Notes: a model not told the origin generated them from the sequence alone. A stretch of 42,185 bases of DNA from Acetobacteraceae bacterium (GCA_009693795.1 SHWN01000004.1:1-42185), one strand, 5' to 3'; shown: positions 28,043 to 37,900, counted from the first letter of the stretch. Numbers and translations: made by a program.

Positions 28043-28641
28043 GCGGTTTCCGCATCTGTGTAAGGGTCCGCCGGGGTGATCCGGGCCGGGTTTTGGCGGG
28101 GCCGTGGTTCGGTTTGGCGGCGGGTGAAATCAGGGGCAATATCGGCGAGTTCGATAAACTGGTCCGCCTGGCGGCGCAGTTCATCGGCGACTATCGGCGG
28201 TGTGGTGCGGACGGATGAGATGACGGAGACTCGCACGCCCTGGCGTTGCACGGCTTCCACTAAGCGGCGGAAATCGGCATCGCCGGAAAACAGCACGGCA
28301 TGGTCTATCTTCGGCGCCAGTTCCATCATGTCCACGGCGATTTCGACGTCCATATTGCCCTTCACGCGGCGGCGTCCGGTGGCGTCGGTGTATTCCTTGG
28401 CTGGTTTCGTCACCAGATTATAGCCATTATATGCCAACCAATCGGTTAACGGCTTTAGGGGCGAATAATCCTCAGTCTCCAGCAGGGCGGAGTAGTAATA
28501 GGCGCGGATGATCTGCGCCTTGCCGCGGAAATAATGCAGCAGGTTGCGGTAATCCACGTCGAAGCCAAGATTGCGGGAGGCGGAGTAGAGATTGGCGCCG
28601 TCGATGAATAGGGCAACCCGCTCTTGCGGTAGGAAATGCAT
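28039..28641 (-). CDS. NYN domain (LabA-like) protein
   Basis: RVALFIDGANLYSASRNLGFDVDYRNLLHYFRGK, KGNMDVEIAVDMMELAPKIDHAVLFSGDADFRRLVEAVQRQGVRVSV; ATGA overlap with the UDG start. Confidence 0.92.
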   Translation of the reverse strand: MHFLPQERVALFIDGANLYSASRNLGFDVDYRNLLHYFRGKAQIIRAYYYSALLETEDYSPLKPLTDWLAYNGYNLVTKPAKEYTDATGRRRVKGNMDVEIAVDMMELAPKIDHAVLFSGDADFRRLVEAVQRQGVRVSVISSVRTTPPIVADELRRQADQFIELADIAPDFTRRQTEPRPRQNPARITPADPYTDAETA

Positions 28642-28773
28642 GGTGAACAACCTTTTTGTTCTGATACAGGGCCGAAGCCGAGGTGAATATGTCGGGCGAG
28701 AAGCAAGTGGTTAGGATTAAATACAGCGGGCCGGATCCCGCGCCCCGCCATTATCGCGCCTGGGAGTGAAAAT

Positions 28774-29307
28774 GTGAACCCGGATGCCGTCGCCGGGCCG
28801 ATCCTAGTGGCGGTCGGTTCAAATCTGCCCGATGGGGAGGGGCGGTCGCCATTTGAGGTCTGCCGCCGCGCGGCTGCCGCGCTGGAGGGGGTGGTGGGAT
28901 TGCAGGTGGTGGCGGTCTCGCGCTGGCATCGCAGCGCGCCGGTGCCGCCATCCGGTCAGCCGGATTTCATCAATGGCGTGGTTCGCCTGGCGGGGATAGT
29001 GGCGCCGGAGGTTTTGCTGGCGGCGCTGCGTGGGCTGGAGGACGCAGCGGGGCGGTGGCGGGGCGTGGCGAACGCGGCGCGAGTGCTGGATCTGGATATC
29101 GTCGCTATGGGGGCATTGGTGCGTGCGGCGCCAGACCCGGTGCTGCCGCATCCGCGGGCGCATTTGCGGGCGTTCGTGATGGCCCCGCTGGCTGAGGTGG
29201 CGCCCGATTGGTGGCATCCATTGCTGCAATGCAGCGTGCAGGACCTGCTGGTCAGGGTGAAGGACCAAGCGATTGGCGTGATTTGCCCGCCGAAAGATGT
29301 GATTTGA
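28774..29307 (+). CDS. folK: 2-amino-4-hydroxy-6-hydroxymethyldihydropteridine diphosphokinase
   Basis: ILVAVGSNLPDGEGRSPFEVCRRAAAAL, QPDFINGVVRLAGIVAPEVLLAALRGLEDAAGRWRG, ARVLDLDIVAMG, LPHPRAHLRAFVMAPLAEVAPDW. Confidence 0.92.
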   Translation: MNPDAVAGPILVAVGSNLPDGEGRSPFEVCRRAAAALEGVVGLQVVAVSRWHRSAPVPPSGQPDFINGVVRLAGIVAPEVLLAALRGLEDAAGRWRGVANAARVLDLDIVAMGALVRAAPDPVLPHPRAHLRAFVMAPLAEVAPDWWHPLLQCSVQDLLVRVKDQAIGVICPPKDVI

Positions 29308-29338
29308 AGGGGTTGGTGCTTGCTTTATGGGGGATGTG

Positions 29339-29352
29339 GGCCTAATTAGGCC
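29339..29352. promoter_or_regulatory. 14-bp perfect palindrome GGCCTAATTAGGCC upstream of rpoZ
   Basis: Exact palindrome in the folK-rpoZ intergenic region, 51 bp before the rpoZ ATG; function unknown. Confidence 0.4.
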
Positions 29353-29403
29353 GTTCATAGAGGCATATTGCCCATAGCTGCGTATTACCCGGAGGCTGTA
29401 CGG

Positions 29404-29811
29404 ATGGCCCGCGTCACCGTCGAAGATTGCGTCGAAAAAATTCCTAACCGCTTTGAGCTGGTGCTGCTGGCGGCGCAGCGCGCGCGCAATATCAGCCAGG
29501 GCGAGGAACTGACCATCGATCGCGATAACGACAAGAACCCGGTGATTGCGCTGCGCGAAATTGCCGAGGAGACGATTGATCTGGCCCTGATCGAGCAGGA
29601 TCTGGTGAAGTCACTGTCTCGTGCGCCGGAGCCGGAGCCGGCGGATGAGGAAGTGCTAGACCTGATCCCTACCGATCAGAATATCTTTGGCTTGCGGGAT
29701 GTTTCGGCCGAGGAAGAAGCGGCTAGCCTGAATGTGGACGCAGAAGAATTGTCGGCCGAGGATATGGCGGCGGCGATTGAGGCGGAACTCGGCGGCCGGC
29801 CGCGCCGGTAA
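29404..29811 (+). CDS. rpoZ: DNA-directed RNA polymerase omega subunit
   Basis: [59 protein letters not shown]. Confidence 0.97.
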   Translation: MARVTVEDCVEKIPNRFELVLLAAQRARNISQGEELTIDRDNDKNPVIALREIAEETIDLALIEQDLVKSLSRAPEPEPADEEVLDLIPTDQNIFGLRDVSAEEEAASLNVDAEELSAEDMAAAIEAELGGRPRR

Positions 29812-29831
29812 GCGCGACGCGGGTCGCACAG

Positions 29832-32093
29832 ATGGCGCCGGGCGTCCGCGACAGGATTGTCCCGGCTGCTCCCGACGGCACGGCAAGGCGACAAAATGCG
29901 CCGCGCCAGTTCGAGCTGACGGAAAAAATCCAGGCCTATGATCCTAAGGCCGATACCGCGCTGATCGACGCGGCCTATGTGTTTGCCACGCAGGCGCATG
30001 GCGCGCAGAAGCGCGACAATGGCGATCCCTATATCACCCATCCAGTGGCGGTGGCCGATATCCTGGTGGGCTATCGGCTGGACACCGCTTCCATCGTCAC
30101 CGCCCTGCTGCATGATGTGATCGAGGATACGCCGGTCACCTTAAAAGAGATCGAGCAGCGTTTCGGAAAATCCATCTCCGGGCTGGTCGATGGCGTGACC
30201 AAGCTGAACCGGCTGGAATTGCAATCGACCCGCACCAAGCAGGCGGAAAATTTCCGCAAGTTGGTGCTTGCGATGAGCCGCGATATTCGCGTGTTGCTGG
30301 TGAAGCTGGCCGACCGGCTGCACAATATGCGCACCCTGCATTTTGTTCATAACCAGGAACGGAGGGAACGGATCGCGCGGGAGACGATGGAGATCTATGC
30401 CCCGCTGGCGGAGCGGATTGGCATGGAGGAGGTGAAGACCGAACTGCAAACCATTTCCTTCTCTCAGCTGGAACCGGAGGCCTATGACACCATCCAGGCG
30501 CGGATGAATTTTCTGCGTGGCCAGGGTGCGGATGTAGTGGAAGGTGTGCGCTCGGAGTTACGGCGCGTGTGTGAGGCATCCGGCGTGGTGGTGAACGAGG
30601 TGACGGGACGTGAGAAGAACCCGTTCTCCATCTGGGAAAAAATGCAGCGCCGTAATGTTGCTTTTGAACAATTGTCGGATATTATGGCATTTCGTGTCGT
30701 GGTGCCGACGCGAGAGGCTTGTTATATGGCGCTAGGCGCCTTGCATGCCGTTTATCCGGTGATTGCGGGACGGTTCAAGGATTATATTTCCACACCGAAA
30801 TCCAATGGTTATCAGTCCATCCATACCGGGGTGACGTTGCGCTCGCCGCGGCATCAGAAGATTGAGGTGCAGATCCGCACGCAGGAGATGCATGACGTGG
30901 CGGAAAATGGTGTCGCCGCGCACTGGTTCTATAAGCAGGATGATCCGCGCCACGCGGAGCCATTGGCGCAGGATTTTCAGAAACTCCGCTGGGTGCAGGA
31001 TCTGCTGGATATTCTGGAGAACTCCGCCGCGGCGGATGAGTTTCTAGAAAATACCAAGCTGGAACTTTATGGGGATCAGGTGTTCTGCTTTACGCCGAAA
31101 GGTCAACTGATTCAGTTGCCGAGCGGGGCGACGCCGGTGGATTTCGCCTATGCGGTGCATAGCCAGGTGGGCGATACCTGCGTCGGTGCTAAAGTGAACG
31201 GGCGGCTGATGCCGCTGCGGCATGAATTGCAGAATGGCGACCAGGTGGAGATCATGACGGCGCGCGGTGGTACGCCCTCTCCGACCTGGGAGCGTTTCGC
31301 GGTGACGGGCAAGGCGCGCGCGCGTATTCGCCGGTTTGTACATCAGCAGCAGCGCCAGGAAAATCTGGACAATGGCCGCGCGGCCCTGGCCAGGGCGTTT
31401 CGCCAGGAAGGCGTGGATGGGTCTGAGCGCGTGCTGGAGCCAGTGCTGAAGCAGTTGAAGTTTGCGGCGCTGGACGATCTTTACGTCGCGGTGGGTAGTG
31501 GTGCGATCGGGCCGAAGGAATTGGTCTGTGCGGCCTATCCGGAATTTCGCCTAGCGCCGCGCGCGCCGCGGATGATGCCGAGCCTGCATCAACGCCCGGT
31601 GCGCCCGTTCGTGCGCGATGATAACGGCATGGCAATTACCGGTTTGGTGGCGGGCATGGCGGTGCTGTATGCCGGGTGCTGCCATCCGCTGCCGGGCGAC
31701 CGGATCGTAGGGTTGATCACCACCGGAAAGGGTGTGACGATCCATACAAAAGATTGCCTGACGCTGGAGAGTTTTGCCGCCACGCCGGAACGATTCATCG
31801 AAGTCGATTGGGATTTATCAACGCAACTCGCGAAGCGCGATTCCAAATCCAGCCTGTATACCGGGCGGGTCAGCGTGATCGTGGCGAATGAGCCGGCAAC
31901 CTTGGCCAATGTGACCAATGCGATCGCCAAACAGGAGGGCGAGGTGTCCAACCTGAAAATCGAGAACCGGCAGGCTGATTTCATGGAAGTGGTGGTGGAT
32001 GTGGAGGTGCGCGACCTCAAGCATCTCTCCAACGTGATCGCCGGGCTGCGTGCGGCGCCGGGGATCACCCAGGTGGAGCGGGCCAAGGCGTGA
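29832..32093 (+). CDS. rsh: Bifunctional (p)ppGpp synthetase/hydrolase (RelA/SpoT, Rsh)
   Basis: HD domain [24 protein letters not shown]...[11 protein letters not shown], synthetase [36 protein letters not shown]-terminal ACT. Confidence 0.95.
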   Translation: MAPGVRDRIVPAAPDGTARRQNAPRQFELTEKIQAYDPKADTALIDAAYVFATQAHGAQKRDNGDPYITHPVAVADILVGYRLDTASIVTALLHDVIEDTPVTLKEIEQRFGKSISGLVDGVTKLNRLELQSTRTKQAENFRKLVLAMSRDIRVLLVKLADRLHNMRTLHFVHNQERRERIARETMEIYAPLAERIGMEEVKTELQTISFSQLEPEAYDTIQARMNFLRGQGADVVEGVRSELRRVCEASGVVVNEVTGREKNPFSIWEKMQRRNVAFEQLSDIMAFRVVVPTREACYMALGALHAVYPVIAGRFKDYISTPKSNGYQSIHTGVTLRSPRHQKIEVQIRTQEMHDVAENGVAAHWFYKQDDPRHAEPLAQDFQKLRWVQDLLDILENSAAADEFLENTKLELYGDQVFCFTPKGQLIQLPSGATPVDFAYAVHSQVGDTCVGAKVNGRLMPLRHELQNGDQVEIMTARGGTPSPTWERFAVTGKARARIRRFVHQQQRQENLDNGRAALARAFRQEGVDGSERVLEPVLKQLKFAALDDLYVAVGSGAIGPKELVCAAYPEFRLAPRAPRMMPSLHQRPVRPFVRDDNGMAITGLVAGMAVLYAGCCHPLPGDRIVGLITTGKGVTIHTKDCLTLESFAATPERFIEVDWDLSTQLAKRDSKSSLYTGRVSVIVANEPATLANVTNAIAKQEGEVSNLKIENRQADFMEVVVDVEVRDLKHLSNVIAGLRAAPGITQVERAKA

Positions 32094-32103
32094 CGGGTTT
32101 GTG

Positions 32104-32520
32104 ATGATTTTGGGGATTGGTTCCGATATCTGCGATATCCGCCGCATGGAACGGGTGATCGAACGCCATGGCGATCGCTTCCTGCTGCGGGTGTTCACCG
32201 ATCTGGAACGCGCCAAGGCGATGCGGCGCACTGAACCGATCCAGGCCGGCACCTTCGCCAAGCGCTTTGCGGCCAAGGAAGCGGCGGCGAAGGCGCTGGG
32301 CACCGGATTTCGTCGTGGTGTGTTTATGTCCGATCTGGGTGTGGTTAATCTGCCGAGCGGGCAGCCGAGCCTGAGCATGACGGGTGGCGCGGCGGCGCAT
32401 CTGGCGGCGATAACGCCGGCTGGTATGGCGGCATCGGTGGCGCTGACGATGACGGATGAATACCCCTATGCCTTTGCGCAGGTAATTATTTCCGCAATAC
32501 CCTTACCCCTACTTGCTTGA
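32104..32520 (+). CDS. acpS: Holo-[acyl-carrier-protein] synthase
   Basis: [35 protein letters not shown]..., [25 protein letters not shown]. Confidence 0.94.
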   Translation: MILGIGSDICDIRRMERVIERHGDRFLLRVFTDLERAKAMRRTEPIQAGTFAKRFAAKEAAAKALGTGFRRGVFMSDLGVVNLPSGQPSLSMTGGAAAHLAAITPAGMAASVALTMTDEYPYAFAQVIISAIPLPLLA

Positions 32521-32584
32521 CAGGCTATGGCCCACTTGGCTTCATCCGCCGCGCTTCCCCCCCCACTGAAAGAATTCCGACGCT

Positions 32585-33337
32585 ATGGCGAAACGCGCCT
32601 CCATCGGTTGGCTAGAAAACCTTAAGACCATCGTCTATGCTGGCTTGATCGCCGTTGGCATTCGCACGATCGCATTTGAGCCGTTCAATATCCCATCCGG
32701 CAGCATGATCCCGACCTTGCAGATTGGTGATTATCTCTTCGTTTCGAAGTATAGCTATGGGTATTCCCGATATTCGCTGCCCTTCACGCCAGCCTTGTTC
32801 AGCGGGCGGATTTTTGCGCGTGACCCGCAGCGCGGCGATATCGCTGTCTTTAAATGGCCACGCGATAATCGCACTGATTATATCAAGCGGATCATTGGCC
32901 TGCCGGGGGATAGCGTGCAGATGCGGGCGGGTCATCTTCATGTGAACGGGCATGCCGCAGGACAAAATCCGGCCGAGGCAATGACCTCGCGCGAAGAATC
33001 CGGCGTGCGCGTGACCGCGAAGCGCTATATCGAAACGTTGCCGCGCGGTGGCGGCCATATTTCGTATGATATTCAGAAATACAGCGACATGGGTTTTATG
33101 AACAACACGTCGGAATTCAAGGTTCCGGCGGGGTTCCTGTTCGTGATGGGCGATAACCGCGATAACAGCGCCGATAGCCGCGATCCCAATAGCGGCGTTG
33201 GTTTTGTGCCGATTGAAAATCTGGTTGGCCGCGCGGAATTCATTTTCTTCTCCATCGAACCGGGCAATGCTTGGTGGGAAGTCTGGACTTGGCCCTTCGA
33301 TATTCGCTGGAGCCGGTTGTTCCGGGGCATCATTTGA
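32585..33337 (+). CDS. lepB: Signal peptidase I
   Basis: FEPFNIPSGSMIPTLQIGDYLFVSKYSYGYS, RGDIAVFKWPRDNRTDYIKRIIGLPGDSVQM, FVMGDNRDNSADSRD. Confidence 0.96.
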   Translation: MAKRASIGWLENLKTIVYAGLIAVGIRTIAFEPFNIPSGSMIPTLQIGDYLFVSKYSYGYSRYSLPFTPALFSGRIFARDPQRGDIAVFKWPRDNRTDYIKRIIGLPGDSVQMRAGHLHVNGHAAGQNPAEAMTSREESGVRVTAKRYIETLPRGGGHISYDIQKYSDMGFMNNTSEFKVPAGFLFVMGDNRDNSADSRDPNSGVGFVPIENLVGRAEFIFFSIEPGNAWWEVWTWPFDIRWSRLFRGII

Positions 33338-33347
33338 GCGGATCAGC

Positions 33348-34025
33348 GTGAGCGGCTGTTTGGAAGCGATTCTGGGACATCAATTCCGTCGCCCGGATTT
33401 GCTGCGTGAGGCATTGACGCATCGGTCCATGAGTGCGCGCCGTGGCGGGTTCTCCAACGAAAGGCTGGAATTCATCGGCGACCGTGTGCTGGGCCTGGTG
33501 ATGGCGGAATGGTTGGCTGAGCGGTTTCCGGAAGAACAGGAGGGCGCGCTGGGCAGCCGGTTGGCGTTGCTGGTTTCTCAACCGGTTTTGGTGGAGGTGG
33601 CAGAGGCGATTGGACTGAGCGCGGCGCTGTCGGTTGCACCGGCGGAGGCGCGGGTCGGTGTAAAGTTGCGCGCCACCGTGCTGGCGGATGCGTTGGAAGC
33701 GACGATCGGGGCGTTGTTCCTTGATGATGGGTTGGAACCGGCGCAGGCGTTTATTCGCCGAGTCTGGCAGGGGCCGATGCAGGCCCTGGTGGCGCCGCCA
33801 AAAGACGCGAAAACTGCTTTGCAGGAATGGTTGCAGGCGAAAGGAAAAGACTTGCCCGCTTATAAGATTGTTTCTCGTGAAGGGCCTTCGCATGCGCCAG
33901 TCTTTATGATTGCCGTGGCCAGTGGCGAGTTGGTGGGAACCGGGCGGGCAGGGGCGAAACGCCTGGCGGAGCAGGAAGCGGCGGCGAATTTGCTGCAGCA
34001 GTTACAGGGCAAGGGATTGGTATGA
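33348..34025 (+). CDS. rnc: Ribonuclease III
   Basis: LREALTHRSMSARRGGFSNERLEFIGDRVLGLVMAEWLAERFPEEQEGALGSRLALLV, dsRBD C-terminus; probable GTG start at 33348. Confidence 0.95.
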   Translation: MSGCLEAILGHQFRRPDLLREALTHRSMSARRGGFSNERLEFIGDRVLGLVMAEWLAERFPEEQEGALGSRLALLVSQPVLVEVAEAIGLSAALSVAPAEARVGVKLRATVLADALEATIGALFLDDGLEPAQAFIRRVWQGPMQALVAPPKDAKTALQEWLQAKGKDLPAYKIVSREGPSHAPVFMIAVASGELVGTGRAGAKRLAEQEAAANLLQQLQGKGLV

Positions 34026-34927
34026 GCACGCGTTGTGGTTTTGTCGCCATTGTTGGCGCGCCCAATGCGGGCAAGTCGACACTGTTAAACCGACTGACGG
34101 GGGCAAAACTTTCGATCGTCAGCCCGAAGGCGCAGACGACACGGTTTCGGGTGTTGGGTATTCTGATGCGTGGTACCACGCAGATGCTTTTGGTGGATAC
34201 ACCGGGCATTTTTCGTCCGCGCCGAAAGCTGGACCGCGCCATGGTGGCCGCGGCCTGGACCGGGGCGCAGGACGCGGATCTGACCGTGTTCCTGGTAGAT
34301 GCAAAATCCGGCGCGAGCGAGGCGGTACAAGGGATTGTGGCGCGGTTGAAGGATAGCGGGCGGCGGTGTTGGCTGGTGTTGAACAAGATCGATCTGGTGG
34401 CGCCGGCGCTGTTATTGCCGTTAACCGCGCGGCTTTCGGAACAGATGGCGTTTGAGCATATCTTTATGGTGAGTGCGTCCAACGGCGATGGGTTGAACGA
34501 ATTGCTGGATGCCCTGGCAGAAACCTTGCCGGAGGGGCCGTATTTATTTCCTGAAGACGAACTGACCGATTTACCGGACCGGTTGCTGGCGGCAGAGATC
34601 GTGCGGGAGCAGATTTTTCTGCAGACGCATGAGGAGGTGCCGTATGGCGCCACGGTGGAGACGGAAAATTTCAAGGAACGTAAGGACGGCTCGGTGCGGA
34701 TCGAGGCGACGATCTATGTTGCGCGGGCCGGGCATAAGGCGATCCTGATTGGCGCTAAAGGGGCGCGCATTCGCGAAATCGGTGCCAAGGCGCGATCGCA
34801 TCTGGGGCAGTTACTGGACCGGCCGGTGCATCTGTTCCTGAATGTGAAGGAGCGCCCCGGGTGGGACGAGGAGCGGGCCCGGCTGCGCGCCATCAACCTC
34901 AATCCGGATGATGGCGAGGTGGGGTAG
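34022..34927 (+). CDS. era: GTPase Era
   Basis: FVAIVGAPNAGKSTLLNRLTGAKLSIVSPKAQTTRFRVLGI, VDTPGIF, NKIDLV, KH domain GAKGARIREIGAKARSHLGQLLDRPVHLFLNVKERPGWDEE; stop TAG at 34925-34927. Confidence 0.97.
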   Translation: MSTRCGFVAIVGAPNAGKSTLLNRLTGAKLSIVSPKAQTTRFRVLGILMRGTTQMLLVDTPGIFRPRRKLDRAMVAAAWTGAQDADLTVFLVDAKSGASEAVQGIVARLKDSGRRCWLVLNKIDLVAPALLLPLTARLSEQMAFEHIFMVSASNGDGLNELLDALAETLPEGPYLFPEDELTDLPDRLLAAEIVREQIFLQTHEEVPYGATVETENFKERKDGSVRIEATIYVARAGHKAILIGAKGARIREIGAKARSHLGQLLDRPVHLFLNVKERPGWDEERARLRAINLNPDDGEVG

Positions 34928-35051
34928 AGCATTCGCTGCTTACGCTGAATTGGCGCCGGCTTGCTCGCTCCCCCGGATACCCATCAGCATAATGATATGG
35001 GTCGCCGGGTGGGGGAGCGGGCCGGTGCCGTCTTAGGTGACGAATGCTCTA
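34925..35051. repeat. ~130 bp palindromic intergenic element, copy C
   Basis: TAGAGCATTCGCTGCTTACGCTGAATTGGCGCCGGCTTGCTCGCTCCCCCGG...CGCCGGGTGGGGGAGCGGGCCGGTGCCGTCTTAGGTGACGAATGCTCTA. Confidence 0.85.
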
Positions 35052-35054
35052 GGG

Positions 35055-35948
35055 CTAACGCGTTTTCGGAATCTCGAACCCGGCGGCGCGTTCGATATGT
35101 TGGACGATGCTGGTCAGATCGTCTTTCGCGGCGCCCTGGAACATGGCGTGTTTGAAGACGAGGCGTGCGGCCTGGCAGACCCACATGGGCACACCCAAGG
35201 CCTCACCCTGTGCGATGGCGAGGTCGATATCCTTCATTAGGATATGCATCTCAGCGCCGAAATCGAAGCTGCGGGTGAGGACGGCGAGCGGGAATTTTGC
35301 CTGCGTGGCGCTGTTTTGGCCGCTGCCCGCATTGATGGCTTTTAACATCACTTCCGGGTCCAGCCCGCCTTTAGCGCCCATGACGAAGGCTTCCGAGGTG
35401 GCGGCCAGCGCGACCGCTGACAGAATGTTATTGGTGAGTTTCAACATCTGCGCGGCACCCGGCTTGTCGCCCGCCACGGTGACGGCGCGGCCCCAGAGCG
35501 AGACTAAAGGCAGGATCTTCGTGACTGCTTCGGGATCGCCGGAGATCATGACGGAGAGTGTGCCGGCGCGCGCGCCGGGTGGGCCGCCGGAGATGGGGCA
35601 ATCGACCACGGTAACACCTCGGGTCGCCATATCCTGTTCGATCTCATGCACGAAGGGCACCCCGATGGTGCAGGTATTGACCAGGATTTTCATCCGGCTG
35701 CCTTTCGCCAACCCGGTTTCTCCGGCGACGACGGTGCGGAAGGCGGCGAGGGTCGGTAGGGAGACGAAGACGATGTCGCATTTATCGGCGAGGTCTTTGG
35801 GGGAGGAAGCCTTACGGGCCTGACGGTCCAGCAAGGGGCGCATCGCGTCTTCGCGGATATCGAACAATGTTAAGTTATGCCCGCCATCCATGAGTTTTCC
35901 GGCCATGGGCAGGCCCATATTGCCGGTGCCGAGAAATCCTGCGTCCAT
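35055..35948 (-). CDS. NAD(P)-dependent oxidoreductase, beta-hydroxyacid dehydrogenase family
   Basis: GFLGTGNMGLPMAGKLMDGGHNLTLFDI, VVDCPISGGPPGARAGTLSVMISGD, KLTNNILSAVALAATSEAFVMGAKGGLDPEVMLKAINAGSGQNSAT. Confidence 0.92.
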   Translation of the reverse strand: MDAGFLGTGNMGLPMAGKLMDGGHNLTLFDIREDAMRPLLDRQARKASSPKDLADKCDIVFVSLPTLAAFRTVVAGETGLAKGSRMKILVNTCTIGVPFVHEIEQDMATRGVTVVDCPISGGPPGARAGTLSVMISGDPEAVTKILPLVSLWGRAVTVAGDKPGAAQMLKLTNNILSAVALAATSEAFVMGAKGGLDPEVMLKAINAGSGQNSATQAKFPLAVLTRSFDFGAEMHILMKDIDLAIAQGEALGVPMWVCQAARLVFKHAMFQGAAKDDLTSIVQHIERAAGFEIPKTR

Positions 35949-35960
35949 TTATTTTCTCCC

Positions 35961-36854
35961 TTAGCGCGTCTTTGGAATTTGGAAGCCGGCGCCGGCTTCG
36001 ATCACTTGCACGAAGGTACTGATATCGTCCTGGCCCTTGCCGATAAAGGCGGTGTGTTTCAGCACCAGGCGCACGGCGTGACAGACCCACATGGGCACGC
36101 CCAGTGCCTCGCCCTGTTCGATGGCGAGGTCGACATCCTTGATTAGCACATCCAGAGTAGCGCCGTAATGGAAGGAGCGATCGAGCACGGCTTCGGGGAA
36201 AAGGCCCTGGGTGGCGCTGTTCTGGCCGCTACCGGCGTTGATGGCTTTTAGCATCACCTCTGGGTCGAGGCCGCCTTTGGCGCCCATGACGAGGGCTTCC
36301 GCCGTGGCGGTTTGCGCGACGGCGGCGAGGATGTTGTTGGTTAACTTCAGTACCTGCGCCGCGCCGGTCTTGTCCCCGGCGATGGTGACGGTTGGACCCC
36401 AGAGGGAAATAAAGGGGCGGATTTTTTCGATCAACGCCGGATCGCCGGAGACCATGACCGATAATGTGCCTGCCCGCGCGCCGACCGGGCCGCCGGAGAT
36501 CGGGCAATCAACCACCGCGACGCCTTTCGGTGCCAGCGCGGCTTCAATCTCGCGCAGGAAGGGGATGCCGATGGTGCAGGTATTGACTAGCAGCTTCATG
36601 CGGCTGCCCTGCGCTAGGCCGTCCGGGCCGTTCACCACGTCGCGAAAGGCGGCCAAGGTGGGGAGGGAGACGAACACCGTTTCGCACTGATCGGCCAGTT
36701 CGCGGGGGCTGTTGGCCCGGCGTGCCTGACGTTCTAGCAATGGCGCCATCGCGGTTTCACTGATGTCGAACAAGGTGAGCTGATGTCCGCCATCGACCAG
36801 CTTCAACGCCATGGGTTGGCCCATATTGCCGACGCCGAGATATCCCGCTTCCAT
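35961..36854 (-). CDS. NAD(P)-dependent oxidoreductase, beta-hydroxyacid dehydrogenase family (tandem paralog)
   Basis: MEAGYLGVGNMGQPMALKLVDGGHQLTLFDI..., VVDCPISGGPVGARAGTLSVMVSGD, AINAGSGQNSATQGLFPEAVL. Confidence 0.92.
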   Translation of the reverse strand: MEAGYLGVGNMGQPMALKLVDGGHQLTLFDISETAMAPLLERQARRANSPRELADQCETVFVSLPTLAAFRDVVNGPDGLAQGSRMKLLVNTCTIGIPFLREIEAALAPKGVAVVDCPISGGPVGARAGTLSVMVSGDPALIEKIRPFISLWGPTVTIAGDKTGAAQVLKLTNNILAAVAQTATAEALVMGAKGGLDPEVMLKAINAGSGQNSATQGLFPEAVLDRSFHYGATLDVLIKDVDLAIEQGEALGVPMWVCHAVRLVLKHTAFIGKGQDDISTFVQVIEAGAGFQIPKTR

Positions 36855-36952
36855 GTGGTCCTCCATTCGTCCCAAAGCTACACTCTGTCTGTAACCATAG
36901 CGTGGACACGGTATAACGCCACACCATGCGCCGAGGAGAGGGATTTTTCGTT

Positions 36953-37858
36953 ATGAGCGCACCACGGATTGGCTATGTCGGGCTGGGGGTTATGGGTGGG
37001 GCGCTGGCGCGGCGCTTACTGCGTGAACACAAGCTCACCGTGTTTGATCTATCACCAGAACGTTGTGCCGAGTTTGCCAAGCTGGGTGCCACGGTGGTGG
37101 GATCGCCGGCGGAAGTGGGTGCCGCATCCGACATCGTGCTGACCTGCCTGCCGACCTCGGCGCAGGTGAAGGACGTGATCTTCGGTGACAATCACGGGTT
37201 GATCCGGGGCATGCAGCCGGGTGGGTTGATCGTCGATCAGACATCTGGCGCCACGGCCGCGACGCGGGAAATGGCGGCCGAGTTGGCGCCAACCGGGGTG
37301 AATTTGATCGACGCGCCGGTCAGCGGCGGGCCACAAGGTGCCGATGCGGGGACCATCGCCATCATGGTGGGCAGCTCGGATGAGCAATATGCGCGGGTGG
37401 TGCCGATCCTGAATATGATCAGCCTGAATGTGGTGCATGTTGGGCCGTTGGGTGCCGGGCATACGTTGAAGGCGGTGAACAATATGATGTCGGCGGGCAA
37501 TCGCTTACTGGCGTTTGAGGCGGTGAGCCTGGCGGCGTCGCAGGGGTTGGATCCAAAGATCGTGGTCGATGTGATCAACAAGTCCTCGGGGCGCAATAAC
37601 TGCACGCAGAATGTATTCCCCATTAACATTTTTACCGATAATTTCGAGGCGCGGTTTACCTTGGCGTTGATGGAGAAAGACGTCGCACTGGCGAATGAGT
37701 TGGCCACGGGCGATTTCGCGGCATTAAGTTTGGCGCCGGCCATTCTGCGCAATTATCGCATGGCGATTGAACGCTTTGGCGGGCGAGGCGATCTGCACCA
37801 GATGCTGCGCTTATATGAGGAAGCGGCGGGCACGCAGATTGCCAAGAAACCGGCCTGA
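36953..37858 (+). CDS. NAD(P)-dependent oxidoreductase, beta-hydroxyacid dehydrogenase family (third paralog, divergent)
   Basis: RIGYVGLGVMGGALARRLLREHKLTVFDLSPERCAEF, LIDAPVSGGPQGADAGTIAIMVGS, KAVNNMMSAGNRLLAFEAVSLAASQGLDPKIVVDVINKSSGRN. Confidence 0.92.
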   Translation: MSAPRIGYVGLGVMGGALARRLLREHKLTVFDLSPERCAEFAKLGATVVGSPAEVGAASDIVLTCLPTSAQVKDVIFGDNHGLIRGMQPGGLIVDQTSGATAATREMAAELAPTGVNLIDAPVSGGPQGADAGTIAIMVGSSDEQYARVVPILNMISLNVVHVGPLGAGHTLKAVNNMMSAGNRLLAFEAVSLAASQGLDPKIVVDVINKSSGRNNCTQNVFPINIFTDNFEARFTLALMEKDVALANELATGDFAALSLAPAILRNYRMAIERFGGRGDLHQMLRLYEEAAGTQIAKKPA

Positions 37859-37867
37859 TCGCGGCGG

Positions 37868-37895
37868 CTGGGCGCGGCGCCGTCGCCGTGCCCAG
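37868..37895. terminator. Candidate bidirectional hairpin between convergent genes
   Basis: CTGGGCGCGGCG-CCGT-CGCCGTGCCCAG, 12-bp stem with one mismatch/wobble, between stops at 37858 (+) and 37901 (-); no clear U-tract. Confidence 0.5.
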
Positions 37896-37900
37896 ATGCA

